From the NCBI GenBank assembly GCA_950295325.1, contig OX485808.1:37842527-37902526 (forward strand): DNA of 60,000 nucleotides, read 5' to 3'. The stretch comes from Polytrichum commune (Eukaryota; Streptophyta; Polytrichopsida; Polytrichales; Polytrichaceae). Of the stretch, positions 23,301-34,761 are shown in pieces. Positions within the stretch are counted from its first letter, which is position 1, and each line of letters starts with the position of its first letter. The notes under the pieces were generated by a model that was not told the origin of the DNA, made no database searches, and saw only the letters and a list, made by a program, of their open reading frames with translations. Position numbers and translations under genes: made by a program.

Positions 23301-26300
23301 CATAACATTACTCCACTCGTTGGTTCTGCACTTTGGGACCAGGAATCCCACACTGGATTATCCCTCCACTATTTGAGTGCTTCGCATAAATTTATCAAGG
23401 CTCAGCTCTATATTAAGATCGAGGCATCTACAACCGATAAAATAAGAGAGTTTGCATTTGTTGAGGAGGAGTAATAGCAGGCTATTATTTTTCTTGCAAA
23501 GAGAAACAAATTCTAAGGAGAATGCAATGAAATTTTTTTTCTTCAAGATTAACAAAATTGCTACAAATTTCAAAGTAGTAAAGTTTAGGGTAACACATAG
23601 TCGATCGATAGGTTAACCTAGAACTGCTCATCTAAATGATAATGCTTGGCTATAAGAATTGTCAAAACTCTCATGAGGGCAATCAATCACAACCCGCCAC
23701 CACATAAACCTTAACTCTCTTTGCCTAAAGAATATAAATCTCATCCATATCGGCATGTCATGACCCTAATGAGTGGTCAAGTGGACTTGGTCGATTATAG
23801 ATGCTCGGGGGGGGGGGGGGACTCTTCATTGGAAACCTAAATGACGTGTGTGGGTGAATATGATATCAAACCCTTTATATACATGACATTTATAGAGAAA
23901 AAAAATTTTATAAGCACTAATAATAGGCCTAGAAAAATGGACTCATGTATTTATATTAAGCTTTTCATTTGACAGTGATAAATGCCTACACTACATACAC
24001 AAAATACAAGTCATGAATAAACGGACCTTTATTACACATGTAATCTACTTTCGCTTTCCAACGAGAAATTCATTGAACATTTCTTCATCCATAGGATATA
24101 AATCATAATAATATGACCCTAAAATGCACGCCATGTGAATGAAATAAGGTAAACTAAATGAAACTAGCACATCTATTATCAATTTTTCTCTAAACCTTAG
24201 GAGCCCCTTTTATACATCTACCTTTAGTTTGAAATTCTTAATAACCTTTCTAACTTTACACACTAAAGAAATAAAAAACCTTTCCCTTATATAATATGCC
24301 GTGTGCGATGATGCCTTAAATAATACGTGTCGCTTTTAGGCTCAACTACTTCAAGAATGTAATGAACTTCACAAACTGTAAAATATAATCAAATTTGTCA
24401 TCAAAGTACCTAGAAGATCAATTCATACAGTGATGTTATGATTATAAAATATTGTTACAAATACAAGGTTAATAAGTTTACCTTGATATATGAGGCATAC
24501 TTGCTCGCAGTAACATCTTTGAGCATTAGTTGCTGAGCTTGAGGAATAAGTGCAATATGGATTGCCTTTTAAGCTGTCATAGAATACGCAAAAGTTGGGG
24601 GGTCACTATGTGTATGAAATTCCAAACACGAGCATGTCATGATTCCCATGATCAATGTAACGGCTTTTAGAATGTGAGTGGCCGATGTTGCCACAAGTAC
24701 TTATCTTTAACAGTTGGGTGAAGTATAGTATTATGTGTAACGATTTGCTAAATAACAAGATAGAAAAATAATAAACGTAGAACTAAAAATGGGGATCTCA
24801 ACTTACTAAATTGTTGTGAGGACGTCTGTGATAAGTTCGTTGTTGGTAATGACGTTGGTGATGTTGTTGTACTGCAAACTCAGTGTCTGTAGATATGGTT
24901 GGCTATTATTGTTCCCTTTTGATTCTTGAGGAATCAAATTCATATTAGCTATGCTTTGAAGATCCAAAGTGCCATTTATAAAGTTGGTATCCAAATATCT
25001 GCATAACAAAAATAGACAATTCATGAGTGTCCACTACACCGATTATAGTAAATAATGTGGGCCTATTTATAGTACTAGTATGGGTCCATGCCATTCTAGC
25101 CCTTTGCACCCGTGTACAATAACACATCACTTTAACGTGCTCCCTTGACTGTTTCGAGAAAGTGGGGAAAAGTGGAGCGATGATCAATACTATCACCATG
25201 TTGTCCGTTGTATGTAGATGGCATGCCTTGTGCAACCCTATAGTGTGACTTGCAGTTTACACCTTCACGCATGAAACTAAATACTAGGAAGTTGGTTAAA
25301 AATAATCTTTTCAGATGGATACCCCCATTATGATTGAGTAGACCTTAAGTGATAAGATGCTCTAAAAATAAATGCTAGGAAAGTCACTCAACCAAGTATT
25401 ATTTTTGACATTAGACAACTTAACCTTAGAGTTTCCATGGGATCCGGGTTAAGGCCTTGTGTTTAAGCCACCCCTTTATATTAATCAATGTAGTCATATC
25501 ACCGATTCCATAGGTTGTTACATCTCACTTCATTGTTATGCAAAAACATTCCACTTGTAAATGGGCATCCTAAGACTCCTAATGTGATTTTGTAGGGCTG
25601 CGAAGCCATGACACCATGTCCCAAAGTTCAGATATCGTAATCTAGATTATGGCATACCCAACCTCGATTTGGAGATGCAAACGATCCAGACTTCCATTTA
25701 TTCAAGCAATGGATCGTCATGACGATGAAGATTATCAAGCTTCCGAGCTTTATAGTTCTCCTCATCGTCTGCAAGAATGCAAGAACACCAGTTCAACGTA
25801 ACAGTTTGCAAAAACCATCGTGTCACGATTCAGGTAATGGAAGGACTTACAATTCTGTGAGATACCAGGTTCCGTTGTATTTCAAGAAGCTCCAATCAAG
25901 GCCAGCTGAACCGGTGACTTTAAGATCGGAGAGATCCAGTATGGAGATGGCTGTGGGGAAGATGTTGCTGCTAAAAATCGTGGAGAGATCGGACCCGGTT
26001 AATCCACTGGAGCTCAGATTCCTGCAAAACCAATTATAACTTGATGATCATTGATCATCGGTTGCTTCTTCTTCCTCTTCTTCCGTTCTTTCTTTCTTTC
26101 TTTGATTGTTTCTAATATTTCAGCATCCCTGCCTCCTCTGTGCAAATGGAAAGTTTGTTGCCAAAAATAACATGTACCAGCATCACATGGAGCTGTTCGT
26201 AATCAGGTGTGGATGTAAGAACGCACACCAAAAAAGACATGTGCTCAAAAGAAATTGGACTATGTGTTCAAAATAAATATAGTAGTCATTCTAAGTTTAA

Positions 26301-29300
26301 TAGTCAACATAGTTGTGGGACCTATATGATCATTTAATCGTGACATTGAGAATCTTTACTTCAACAACGTATAAGATATTCATACAAGCCCCATAAATTA
26401 TGAGTCAAATGGTTACGAAAATGTTTTGGACTTGGCAATCGATTGACACAACTTGTGTGTTTTGCAACTTGCGAGAAGTGGGTGGAGAGGTTCAAGTGAC
26501 CATTGAACTCCCGCTTACCTTACCCCTTATTCCTCCTATGTCATTAATCATGTATGGTTTGAGTTGAAGCTCTTTCAAGGAGTTCAATTACTACATGCAG
26601 GTCAACCCTTAATAGGCCCATGCTATTCAATTGAGAAAGATTTAGTTCATGTCTTTAAAATTTGTTTCGTTATGTATTCCAGATAGATAGAAACTCCGGT
26701 CCCTTTTTAGCAAGGGGCCGGCGTGAATAAAGTGTCCGTTCGTAATGCCAATGACCCGATGCCCACTGGACAAGGGGACATTGGGACAATACTACTCCCC
26801 CCTTTCGAGGATGGACACTATAGTGACACACTATACTAGTTCCTAGCTAGCCACTAGTGCCTTGAAGATACCGGACATGGTATCCCCCCAAAGGGCTTTG
26901 AGGTACCCATACAACAAGGTCCAAGGACCCCCCACCATAGTTGGGTGGACTAAGGCGGTGAGCACCACGCCGGCATGGGGAATAGAACCCACAACCTCCT
27001 CGTTGGGGGCCATGAGCCCTAACCACCAAGCCAAGGCCCGTGGTGCCTTATGTATTCCATCTATTGGAACTTTCTCCATAACGAAAACTATATCACCACA
27101 TAAATAAATAACAAGCCTTCTTATTCTTGGTGATTAAAGTAGTTGGCAACCAAGGTTTCTAGTTGTTGCAACTCCAAAGGTATACAACTAGGAACCTATG
27201 GTTGATAACAAATTAGATTAAAATCCATCTTGTAAATTCCAGAGGAAAAATTTCAACAGACAATTGCAATGGAAAAGTTTCTTTTTTTCTTTTTTCCAGA
27301 CATACAATGTGACTGATCATGGCATAATACACATCTAAATTGACATTTGACATAAAGATTCCTTTCTTGTAAGTTTACATAGACCACTGTAACACAACTT
27401 ACACAGTATTTAGAAGTGAAGACATTGATAGATTTGGTAAGGGGCCGCTAAAGTTGTTGCTTGAGATATCTCTGCACCATCAACTCACAAAAGTAACCTT
27501 GAGTCTTGTGCAATGAAAGTGCTCTCCTATTGGTGTCAACAAAGGAAAAAAAGATACTTAGTATTATAAGTAACTCTAGGTCTAATCTCCAATCCATTCA
27601 TTTCAGTATGACTATTGCTTGTAACCTTGAAAGATGGAGCATGAATTGCAAAATTTGGATCTTGAAGAGATTCTACACACTTACAAGTCGTTTATAATGC
27701 TCATCATCGTTAGATTTGGCACGGTGCCAGTAAACTTATTGCCGTGGATATCCCTGCGCAATAGACACAATTACATTTTTGGAGTCAATCAAAGATGATC
27801 CACTTCAACAAATTATCCTTTTGACCCTCTTAAAGACACTTTAGGGTGGATATGTTTTCTAACCCACATGTCCCAAACTCCAATCTATTATACATTATGG
27901 TAGGAAAATAAGTACTTAATTCATTTTAAGCGTATGGATGTCATCATTTGATGGTGCCTCATCAATTTTCCTATACATGAAATCTCAAAAAACCCTTGGA
28001 TAGCCTATATTTGTAACACATCTTAGAAATTGCTTTACACTCCAGGCATTTAGAGGTTAACTTAGGTTGTTACTAAATGTGGTCCAAGAGGAATGCATGA
28101 ACATAGAAATTGTGATAAATAACATTCACCACTTGTTTTCCTAACCTAGAAAGGCTGCAAAAGAGAGTCTTCAAATGAGCCCTTACAGAGTGAGTACTTG
28201 TGACATATTCTCAAAAGCTTGCTGAGGTATAGGTCCATAGAAGTTGTTCTCAGCTATTTGAAAGAATTGTATTGTTGGTGTATTCCCAAATTGACTTGGA
28301 AATTGGCCAGTGAGTTGGTTGCTGTTCAGGTTTCTGCATATATGAACATGTTATTAAGAAGTCACAATGTAGTATAATAACCAAATCATCATGTAAGGAC
28401 ACAGCAATTAACAATTCAAACAGAAAGTAATCGATCCATTGCATTTGAGAATCTCTTGCAATCTAAAACACCCTTGGTTGTCAAGCCAGAAGGCCAACGA
28501 CACGCACAAATTTTGTGACAAACATGTTTACATGCTACATTTTGACCAAACTCGCAAGTGATTCAGTGCAAATACTGCTTTTTGGAGTTATGCAGCGCTA
28601 CCAAATTTTGGTTTAGGGAAGATATTTACATTGTCATAATATACTGAAGTTTTGATAACTCGTCTGGAACAGTTCCGTTGAAGTTGTTGCTATTAAGCTG
28701 ACTGCAAAGTAGGCAAGGGGAATTAGAACAAATTTGTGTGATGTTCTGTCTGAATCAAAAGCATCTTCCCAGTACTTTTGAAGCCAAGACTCAAAGCATA
28801 AATAAAATCATAATCAAAATTATTCAGTTTTTGTTGAATGATACAGAACATGGTGGAGATGATGGCTTACCAGATATTGAGTGAGGTCAAATTTCCAAGC
28901 TCCTTAGGGACTGAGCCTGTTAACTCTGGATTTCCGATTATAGTTCTGCACAATGAAGGCAATTTGTTGAGCAACCTGCTGTCCTAACTTAAGGTAAGTG
29001 GGCCTAATGCAAACTGTAGTTGAGTGTGTGTGGTTACATGTGGATTTAGAAATGGATGTCAGAAAGACATGTTTACAAGAGAGTGGACTATGTGTTCAAA
29101 GTTTGTTGACCATTCTAGACTCAATAGCGAACATAATTGAAGGGATCAATGAGAAAGAGAATTTTCACTTTGATGATGAATAAGATATTTGTACGAGCTC
29201 AAAATATCATGAGGAAAATGGCTATGGACACATCTGGATTTGCTAATCATCATGCAGTAATTGTGTTGTTCAGAAGTGGCCTTTTAGAAGTGGGTGCAAA

Positions 29301-30118
29301 GCAAAAAGTGCTTGTTTAAGGCTCACTTATATTTGGTGTAATTTAAGGTAAAGTTCTACGTGGGTGCATCATGCTGATCAAAATCGATAATTACTTAACA
29401 TGAGGTATTCTATTAGTATGTGGTCAGCAAATGAAAGACCAAGTCCTCAATGAAACTTACAATGTAACAAGGGAGGTGAGCTTCCCAATTTCCGGTGGTA
29501 ATGTGCCCTTGATCTTAGAACTCATTTGAAGCCTAACACATACATTGAGCCCATGGTCAATACACTCTCCATCGAGCAAATTATCAAGTATAAAATGCAA
29601 TCTACAAACTTGCTCAAATTACAAAGAGATGATTGGAATTGAACAACATATTTCACATTACCAAGGATGGGTTAATTAAAACATAACATTCAACATTCAA
29701 GGTGTTGGGCTTTAATGAATGCTTATGCTTACAAACTAATGACCCAAATGTCACTATCGCTTGTAGTAGAATTTCCGTGCATCAAACATGAGACCCCTTT
29801 CCAATTGGCATGTGCGTTGTAACAAGGGTAATCAGATGAATTCCCATAATGAGCATGCCAGCCTGCCAAGTTGATCTCGGGGTTTGGAGTATTCTCCCAT
29901 GCTGCCCATAGGCTCTCCAAGGCACTCACTGTCAATTTATATACACCCATAGTTAACGACAATGCAAAATAAATGTCGTGGCAACAACCATAGTTTTGTC
30001 AATAATTATTTGAAATCAACCCAAACTTTGGAAACATGCAAAATCTTAGAGTCATGACAATGAATTTCTAGAAAATCAAACCTTGATCTAGAAGCAACAA
30101 ACTAAATGCAAAAACCAT
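20276..30118 (-). CDS. LRR receptor-like Ser/Thr kinase, 17 exons, 828 residues (subfamily VIII-like)
   Basis: Exons: 30118-30082, 29928-29733, 29532-29461, 28945-28871, 28701-28630, 28333-28187, 27753-27685, 27471-27403, 26021-25851, 24998-24807, 24573-24482, 23235-23101, 22829-22711, 22555-22345, 22144-21898, 21594-21444, 20707-20276. All introns are GT-AG and every phase joins. The start [12 protein letters not shown] is a short hydrophobic signal, with exon 1 the least certain. Next come a capping segment ([16 protein letters not shown]), LRRs in mostly 69-75-nt exons to about residue 366, a Cys cluster (CYCEQVC), a membrane helix ~406-429 and a kinase domain ~455-735. Catalytic residues are complete: K494, E510, HRD 592-594, DFG 612-614, APE 639-641, so this is an RD kinase. 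The kinase resembles Arabidopsis LRR-VIII-2 enzymes, but no malectin domain precedes the membrane. It should sense an apoplastic ligand at the plasma membrane; the ligand is unknown. Introns carry a MITE, a SINE and two dispersed repeats. Confidence 0.88.
21020..21348. mobile_element. TA-flanked MITE (329 bp) in the last intron of the receptor kinase
   Basis: The termini CCGTAACACCATAGCAGG and its perfect inverse extend to 21 bp, flanked by TA on both sides (21018-21019, 21349-21350). The interior is A/T-homopolymer rich. This fits a Tc1/mariner-type (Stowaway-like) MITE, though the terminus differs from the CTCCCTCCGT type seen elsewhere in the window. Confidence 0.85.
26222..26430 (+). repeat. 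Dispersed CCATTCTAGGTTCAAT repeat, copy 2 (intronic)
   Basis: It starts near GAAATTGGACTATGTGTTCA, continues through a diverged CATTCTAAGTTTAATAGTCA and AAGATATTCATACAAG, and lies in intron 8 of the receptor kinase gene. Confidence 0.55.
26682..27047 (-). mobile_element. tRNA-derived SINE with 12-bp target duplication
   Basis: Read on the minus strand, an A-box-like segment GGCTTGGTGGTTAGGGC is followed about 22 bp later by a B-box-like GTGGGTTCTATTCCCC, then a body of about 300 bp ending in CTATCTATCT. A perfect duplication TTATGTATTCCA flanks it (26670-26681 and 27048-27059), the mark of retroposition. It sits in intron 8 of the receptor kinase. The high GC of the head contrasts with the surrounding intron. 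Confidence 0.88.
29063..29330 (+). repeat. Dispersed CCATTCTAGGTTCAAT repeat, copy 3 (intronic)
   Basis: It contains GACCATTCTAGACTCAATAG, GAATTTTCACTTTGATGATG and AATAAGATATTTGTACGAGC, the same order of blocks as the other copies. It lies in intron 3 of the receptor kinase gene. Confidence 0.6.
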
Positions 30119-30708
30119 GCTATCTCCATCATTTAATATGTCAACACAATCATATTTTCGGTACTATATCTCTTAGATCATTAATGAGATTCTTAGAATT
30201 TTTCAAATGAGCTTTTGAAGTCCTTGCATCCAAATCTATAAATATTTCTTCACTGCAATGATGAACTAGCCTCACTCATAAAGTTATTTGATGTCTAGCT
30301 CTCTTCAATCACATTACTGATACTCAATAAACTTTCAAAATACTCACTACTGAAATCCAGTGGATTTTATATTCGTTTGTCAACTTTGTGACATTATTGT
30401 GCTCAATGAGTTGACATCAATGCAGTCAAAACACTTTAGTGACTCCACCATCACAGATGTAATATAATTGAAATGGAATCGCACGACATTGAGTTCATTA
30501 TAAATGAGGAGTTTGGGCACTACTGCTGGTCATGGAAACTGGTAAAACAGTCAGAATTCAAGTTCAAGCACTTGCAAAGTCATGGTCAACTACTCAGGCT
30601 GGGGAGCTTGACATGATAAAACTTGATTAAGACCTCCCAAGTCATCACCATAATGTTGATTTAATCACAGACATTAATTTCGTCCTCTAATTAACCTCTC
30701 AAGGTCGT
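30119..30708. other. Upstream region of the receptor kinase gene
   Basis: This is the 5' flank of the minus-strand gene starting at 30118. I see no convincing TATA box. It ends at a hAT-like MITE about 600 bp upstream of the start codon. Confidence 0.4.
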
Positions 30709-30716
30709 GACCAGTG

Positions 30717-30941
30717 CAGTGATCGGGGAGATTTTTGGGCATAATTGGTTGAGATCCTAGTGTTTGCAAGTCCAACCAGGTACATGTTGACATCCTCCGG
30801 TTTTCCTTTATTAAATCGGGTGTATTCTATAAATTCCTCTAAAATGATCGGTTGTTTTACTGCAGTCTTGAACTTCAACCGGTTATTTCCAAAACTCAAC
30901 CGGTTCATTTGTAACTGACCGCCAGTTCTCCCCGATCATTG
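30717..30941 (+). mobile_element. hAT-like MITE, copy 3 (225 bp), perfect 8-bp target duplication
   Basis: The left end is CAGTGATCGGGGAGA and the right end, reverse complemented, is CAATGATCGGGGAGA: a 15-bp TIR with one mismatch. GACCAGTG flanks both sides (30709-30716, 30942-30949). The 8-bp duplication and CA-TG terminus are hAT features. There is no coding. Confidence 0.92.
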
Positions 30942-30964
30942 GACCAGTGTTGGTCTGATATATA

Positions 30965-31140
30965 AGTGAATACATGGTATCAACAATCAACCTTAATAAT
31001 GGTAACCTACCCATGTGTATCAAAATCGTAATATTATTCAAATATTGATATTTGAAAGGTATCTCAAGATGAGAGAATCTTTGTATACCCAATTTATTAT
31101 TTGGGTCAATACTGCTCTAAATCATATTGATACTAGGTTA
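30965..31140 (+). repeat. Dispersed repeat, copy 2 (partner at 1677-1865)
   Basis: It matches the other copy through GAGAGAATCTTTGTATACCC and TTGATACTAGG. It starts just after the hAT MITE. The class is unknown. Confidence 0.5.
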
Positions 31141-31320
31141 TATAACTTATGTTCATAGTTTCCTGAATATGCTAGGTCATGGAAATGAATTTCAAACATC
31201 TGAAATGGTAGAGGAGATCACGCTGTGGCATTGCCCTAGATTTATGAAACTAGAATGTGGCAATCAAGAGTTTTGAGCATAATTTGGACAATTGAGGTTC
31301 GGATTTCAAGAAACATACTA

Positions 31321-31530
31321 TCATTGTGGTAATACCAAACTGTTTGGTTCTGGCCCAAGCAAGGCACGCAGAGAACCAAAATGAGCAACAGTAGCTTCAA
31401 TGCTCCCATTCTCTTTATTAGTAGCGGCCAGTCGTTGGTAACCTTTGAGCAGCACCACAGACGTTGTATCAATGTAACTTAACTGAGTCTCAACCTGCAC
31501 AGATCCCAAAATTGCGTCACCACAAGACAT
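31321..31530 (-). CDS. Possible isolated exon or gene fragment, function unknown
   Basis: The frame reads MSCGDAILGSVQVETQLSY and later GYQRLAATNKENGSIEATV before a stop, 69 residues with ordinary protein-like composition, unlike the surrounding AT-rich frames. A splice-acceptor-like TCTGTGCAG lies inside it. No family is recognised and no adjoining exons could be joined. It could be a relic flanked by the hAT MITEs at 30.7 and 31.6 kb. Confidence 0.2.
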   Translation of the reverse strand: MSCGDAILGSVQVETQLSYIDTTSVVLLKGYQRLAATNKENGSIEATVAHFGSLRALLGPEPNSLVLPQ

Positions 31531-31558
31531 GATTCAGTCAGCACCGAACTCTTCATTC

Positions 31559-31777
31559 CAGTATCCGGGGAGATTTTGGGCATAATCAGTCAAAATCTGT
31601 GTTTCTAAGTCCATCCAGTGACATGTTGATGTCTTTCAGTTTTTTTAATTTGAGGTATATTCTTTAGTTTCTTTTAAAGATGAAGGGTAATTTTCCTAAA
31701 GTCTTGAACTTCAACTGGTTATTTCTCAAACTCAACCAGTTCATCTGTAACTAGCAGTCGGTTCTCCCTGCTCATTG
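31559..31777 (+). mobile_element. hAT-like MITE, copy 4 (219 bp)
   Basis: The left end is CAGTATCCGGGGAGA and the right end, reverse complemented, is CAATGAGCAGGGAGAACC. The flanking octamers are CTTCATTC and CTTCATTT, a 7/8 match. The interior aligns with the copies at 3 and 30717. Confidence 0.85.
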
Positions 31778-33438
31778 CTTCATTTCTTCTATTTTTAATT
31801 TTTGGGGAAAGATTTGAAGTGCATTCATGATTAACTTGACCAGAAAGGTTGCCAGCAACTCAATCAGGTTCCCGCTCTCATAATTGGTTATAACTAAGTG
31901 AGTTGCATAACCTTCACTAGAGGTAAGAGAAGTTGCCTGAACAAATCGCGTGCTGTGCTAGTGATCCATATCCAGTGATGAGTTACATATTTCAGATGTC
32001 CAACTGAATTCTTGTTTGAGATTGCAAGCTTACTATGATGATAAGCGGTTCACATATTTTCACACAGGTAAACTGAGGTCTTAGTGATTCCAAACTCATT
32101 CTAACCTAACAACTTCATGACTTTTAACACTTAAAGAGCATGATTGAATATACCTGGCCCTAGTGTCAGCTATCGAGTGTGTTTGAGGCAAGACTTCAAA
32201 GAAAGTTTGATGTACTTCAAAGCTTTCCATAGCCTTGCATGCACAAGTTACAATTACTAGGACTAAATCACAAACCTGACTAACTTAGGCTCAGAGAAGG
32301 ACCGGACGTAACCTGTTAACAAAATCCATAGCCAAGAATAAAGTTCATATGTAACCTTCAGACATAACCAAGCAACTTCCTCAACAATGAAGAAACAAAC
32401 TTGACTAACTTAGGCCTAGAGAAGGAACAGACGCAAGCTGTGAACAAAATCCATGGCCAGCAAATAAAATTCAGTTGTGTGCATCAGGCATCAGCAATCA
32501 ACTTCCTCAACAAAGGCATAATGGCCAACAAGCAAAGAATCTTCAAATCACAGGAAGAACGAATAAAACTGCAGGCGTCTCTGAACTCTCAGTACAACAG
32601 TTGCTACAACTGCCTGCACAGTGGCGGCTTTTAATTTTGTGACCAGGCGTGAAGGGGCTTATGAAGGAGCAAAGCAACTTCAGTTACTACTTCGAGGGAG
32701 CACATATAATTACCGCACGTGAATAGTGAAAATTCCACGACTAGTATTGGCTTGCGTGTTCACATGAAAGGCATATAAACAGCAAACAATTGTTTATGAC
32801 TCTCGAGGTGTCAAATTTCTCTCAAAGTACATGGTTGTATGAGAGTCAAGATGAAGCCCTGAATATGGTACATTATCTAAGTTAGTCAAAGTGCCTACAT
32901 ATTTGTGTCTGAAGACTCCAGAGTGTGACCGAGGAGGTCCGAGGAGTACTAAAACCATCCAGTAATAAATTTAAGAAGCAGATATGTAGGGATAAATGAA
33001 CACTGTCCTCCTACTTTTAGAATGCAATTCTAGGATTCCAGAGCAACAAATAACTTAGGCAGCCTTTGCCAGTTCCTGCTCTTGCGCTTGATAGTTTTGT
33101 GCAGCAAATTTAGTACTAGGTTGTGCAGAGGTGGTCTATTTACCAATATTGCAACTAAGAGAAAATGGAGCAGCTTGCGGCAAGCTTGGAACTAAACTCC
33201 TGAGTAACTTAGCATATGCAAGCAGCAGGGCCTGAGGAGAGTAGTGTGAGATTTGTGACGGTTTCATGTATACATCATGCGCTGCGTGACTCGAGACTTT
33301 TGAGTTCACAAAATGGACAAAAGCAAGTTATCCACTCGTTGCTTTCTATTGTAGAATACAGTAAGCGGAGATTTTTATAGGCCAGATGTGTATAGGCTAT
33401 TGTGGTACAGACTAAAAGTTTCACTTTGTATCGAGGCA
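31778..33438. other. Intergenic, no recognised gene
   Basis: A 77-residue frame at 32401-32634 shows no motif. Two stretches near 32290-32360 and 32400-32480 look like a diverged short tandem repeat (ACTAACTTAGGC, CCATAGCC/CCATGGCC, AATAAA blocks). Confidence 0.35.
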
Positions 33439-34761
33439 GTCAGTACCTACTTGCTTCACAAATATCTACCTTTCATAAAACTACTCTCACTTCATTCCCA
33501 ATCCCTAGAGACAACAAATTTTGTCACTTTTGTTGGTATACTAGAAGTTGAAAATGAGGCACACTGTGTGTTGAAGTGTCCCTTTCATAACATTCTTCAA
33601 TAAAGTATGGGTCTTCCTACATCATCAGGTTGACGTTGTAGCGTGGAGTGTAACAATTTGCAAGCTATTGTGATTATTTTCCTACGTTTGTGTGGTCCAC
33701 CCAATTCAAGGTATGTGATGACTAATGTTATATCAACAACTCCAGTGGAGACAAGTTCCTTTCATTATTTAAGAATTTGAGTAATACTAAGGAGTCTCAA
33801 GCCTTTCTTCTAATTGGACCATCAAATTTATATTAGCTTCTATCTCATGGAGGCTACTCCACTTTGCTACTCTAGGGAATCGACATGTTCGACACCATCT
33901 TCATGTATTTTTATGCCTTGTGGCTTCCCAAATTTCATACTCATTATTTCTAACTTGTCAAGATTAGCAAAGTTTGAAGCATATATAGTTTGGCATTATG
34001 TGGCATAACTTGAAGGGGGCCCCAATGTGCGCCAGGTTTTTTCCTTTTCTGAATATACTTAGCATTAGTATAAGTGCAAAAAAACAGTCTTCTATTGGTC
34101 GTTGGTTCAAAAAATCTTTAAACCATGAAGAGGAAGTGCCACTTGAAGGTGAATTTGAACTAACATGTACATAGTTGGTTGTAGCAAGTAAGAAAAGTGA
34201 TTGCCAAGTAAGTTTGGCATGGCAATATTAATACACTTAGATGCTTGAGAAACTGAAGGTGATTGTGTGCACACAAATAAGACAACAACCTTCTTTAGAG
34301 TTACTGCCTCCGTCCTAAAATGATTGTCCTACCTCCCAGATATTTTGTCCCAAAATGATTTTCCATTTTATTTGCCCGGCTAGGAATTTGAGGCTCAAAG
34401 TCAAATATTTTCACGCCAAGCTTTCATCATCAAGAAGTCTTTCACCACTGCAACTCCGGGGGGGGGGGGTCAAAGTAGTTGTTGTTTTTTGTTTTAAGAG
34501 TCATACTTATGACCACTCAGTCAATGGTCAACGGGACTTAATCTCGCCAAAGTTAAGAACGCAGACAATCATGTTGGGACGGAGAGAGTAATAGTTCCTC
34601 TTAATTATTTACTAAGAATACATGTTATTAATCAACCAAAATTGTTAATGTTTTATAATGTTCCTTTGATTTCATTGTATCATGAAGTAGATGTCAAGTG
34701 CTCTACCCAATATCCTTATATTGGCCAACCATTGACTTTGAGATTGGACAAATTATATTTA
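33439..34761 (+). repeat. 1.3-kb dispersed duplication, copy A (partner 56415-57711)
   Basis: It begins GTCAGTACCTACTTGCTTCA and ends ATTATATTTAACTTG, the same as copy B. Near its start a frame reads VENEAHCVLKCPFHN, a pattern like the terminal zinc-binding region of LINE reverse transcriptases, so it may be a LINE tail; that is tentative. A Stowaway-type MITE sits at 34304-34588 at the same place in both copies. Confidence 0.8.
34304..34588. mobile_element. Stowaway-type MITE (285 bp), copy A
   Basis: The left end is CTGCCTCCGTCCTAAAATGA and the right end, reverse complemented, is CTCTCTCCGTCCCAACATGA. TA flanks both sides. The CTCCNTCCGTCC terminus is characteristic of plant Stowaway elements. 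A G-run of about 12 lies inside. Confidence 0.85.
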
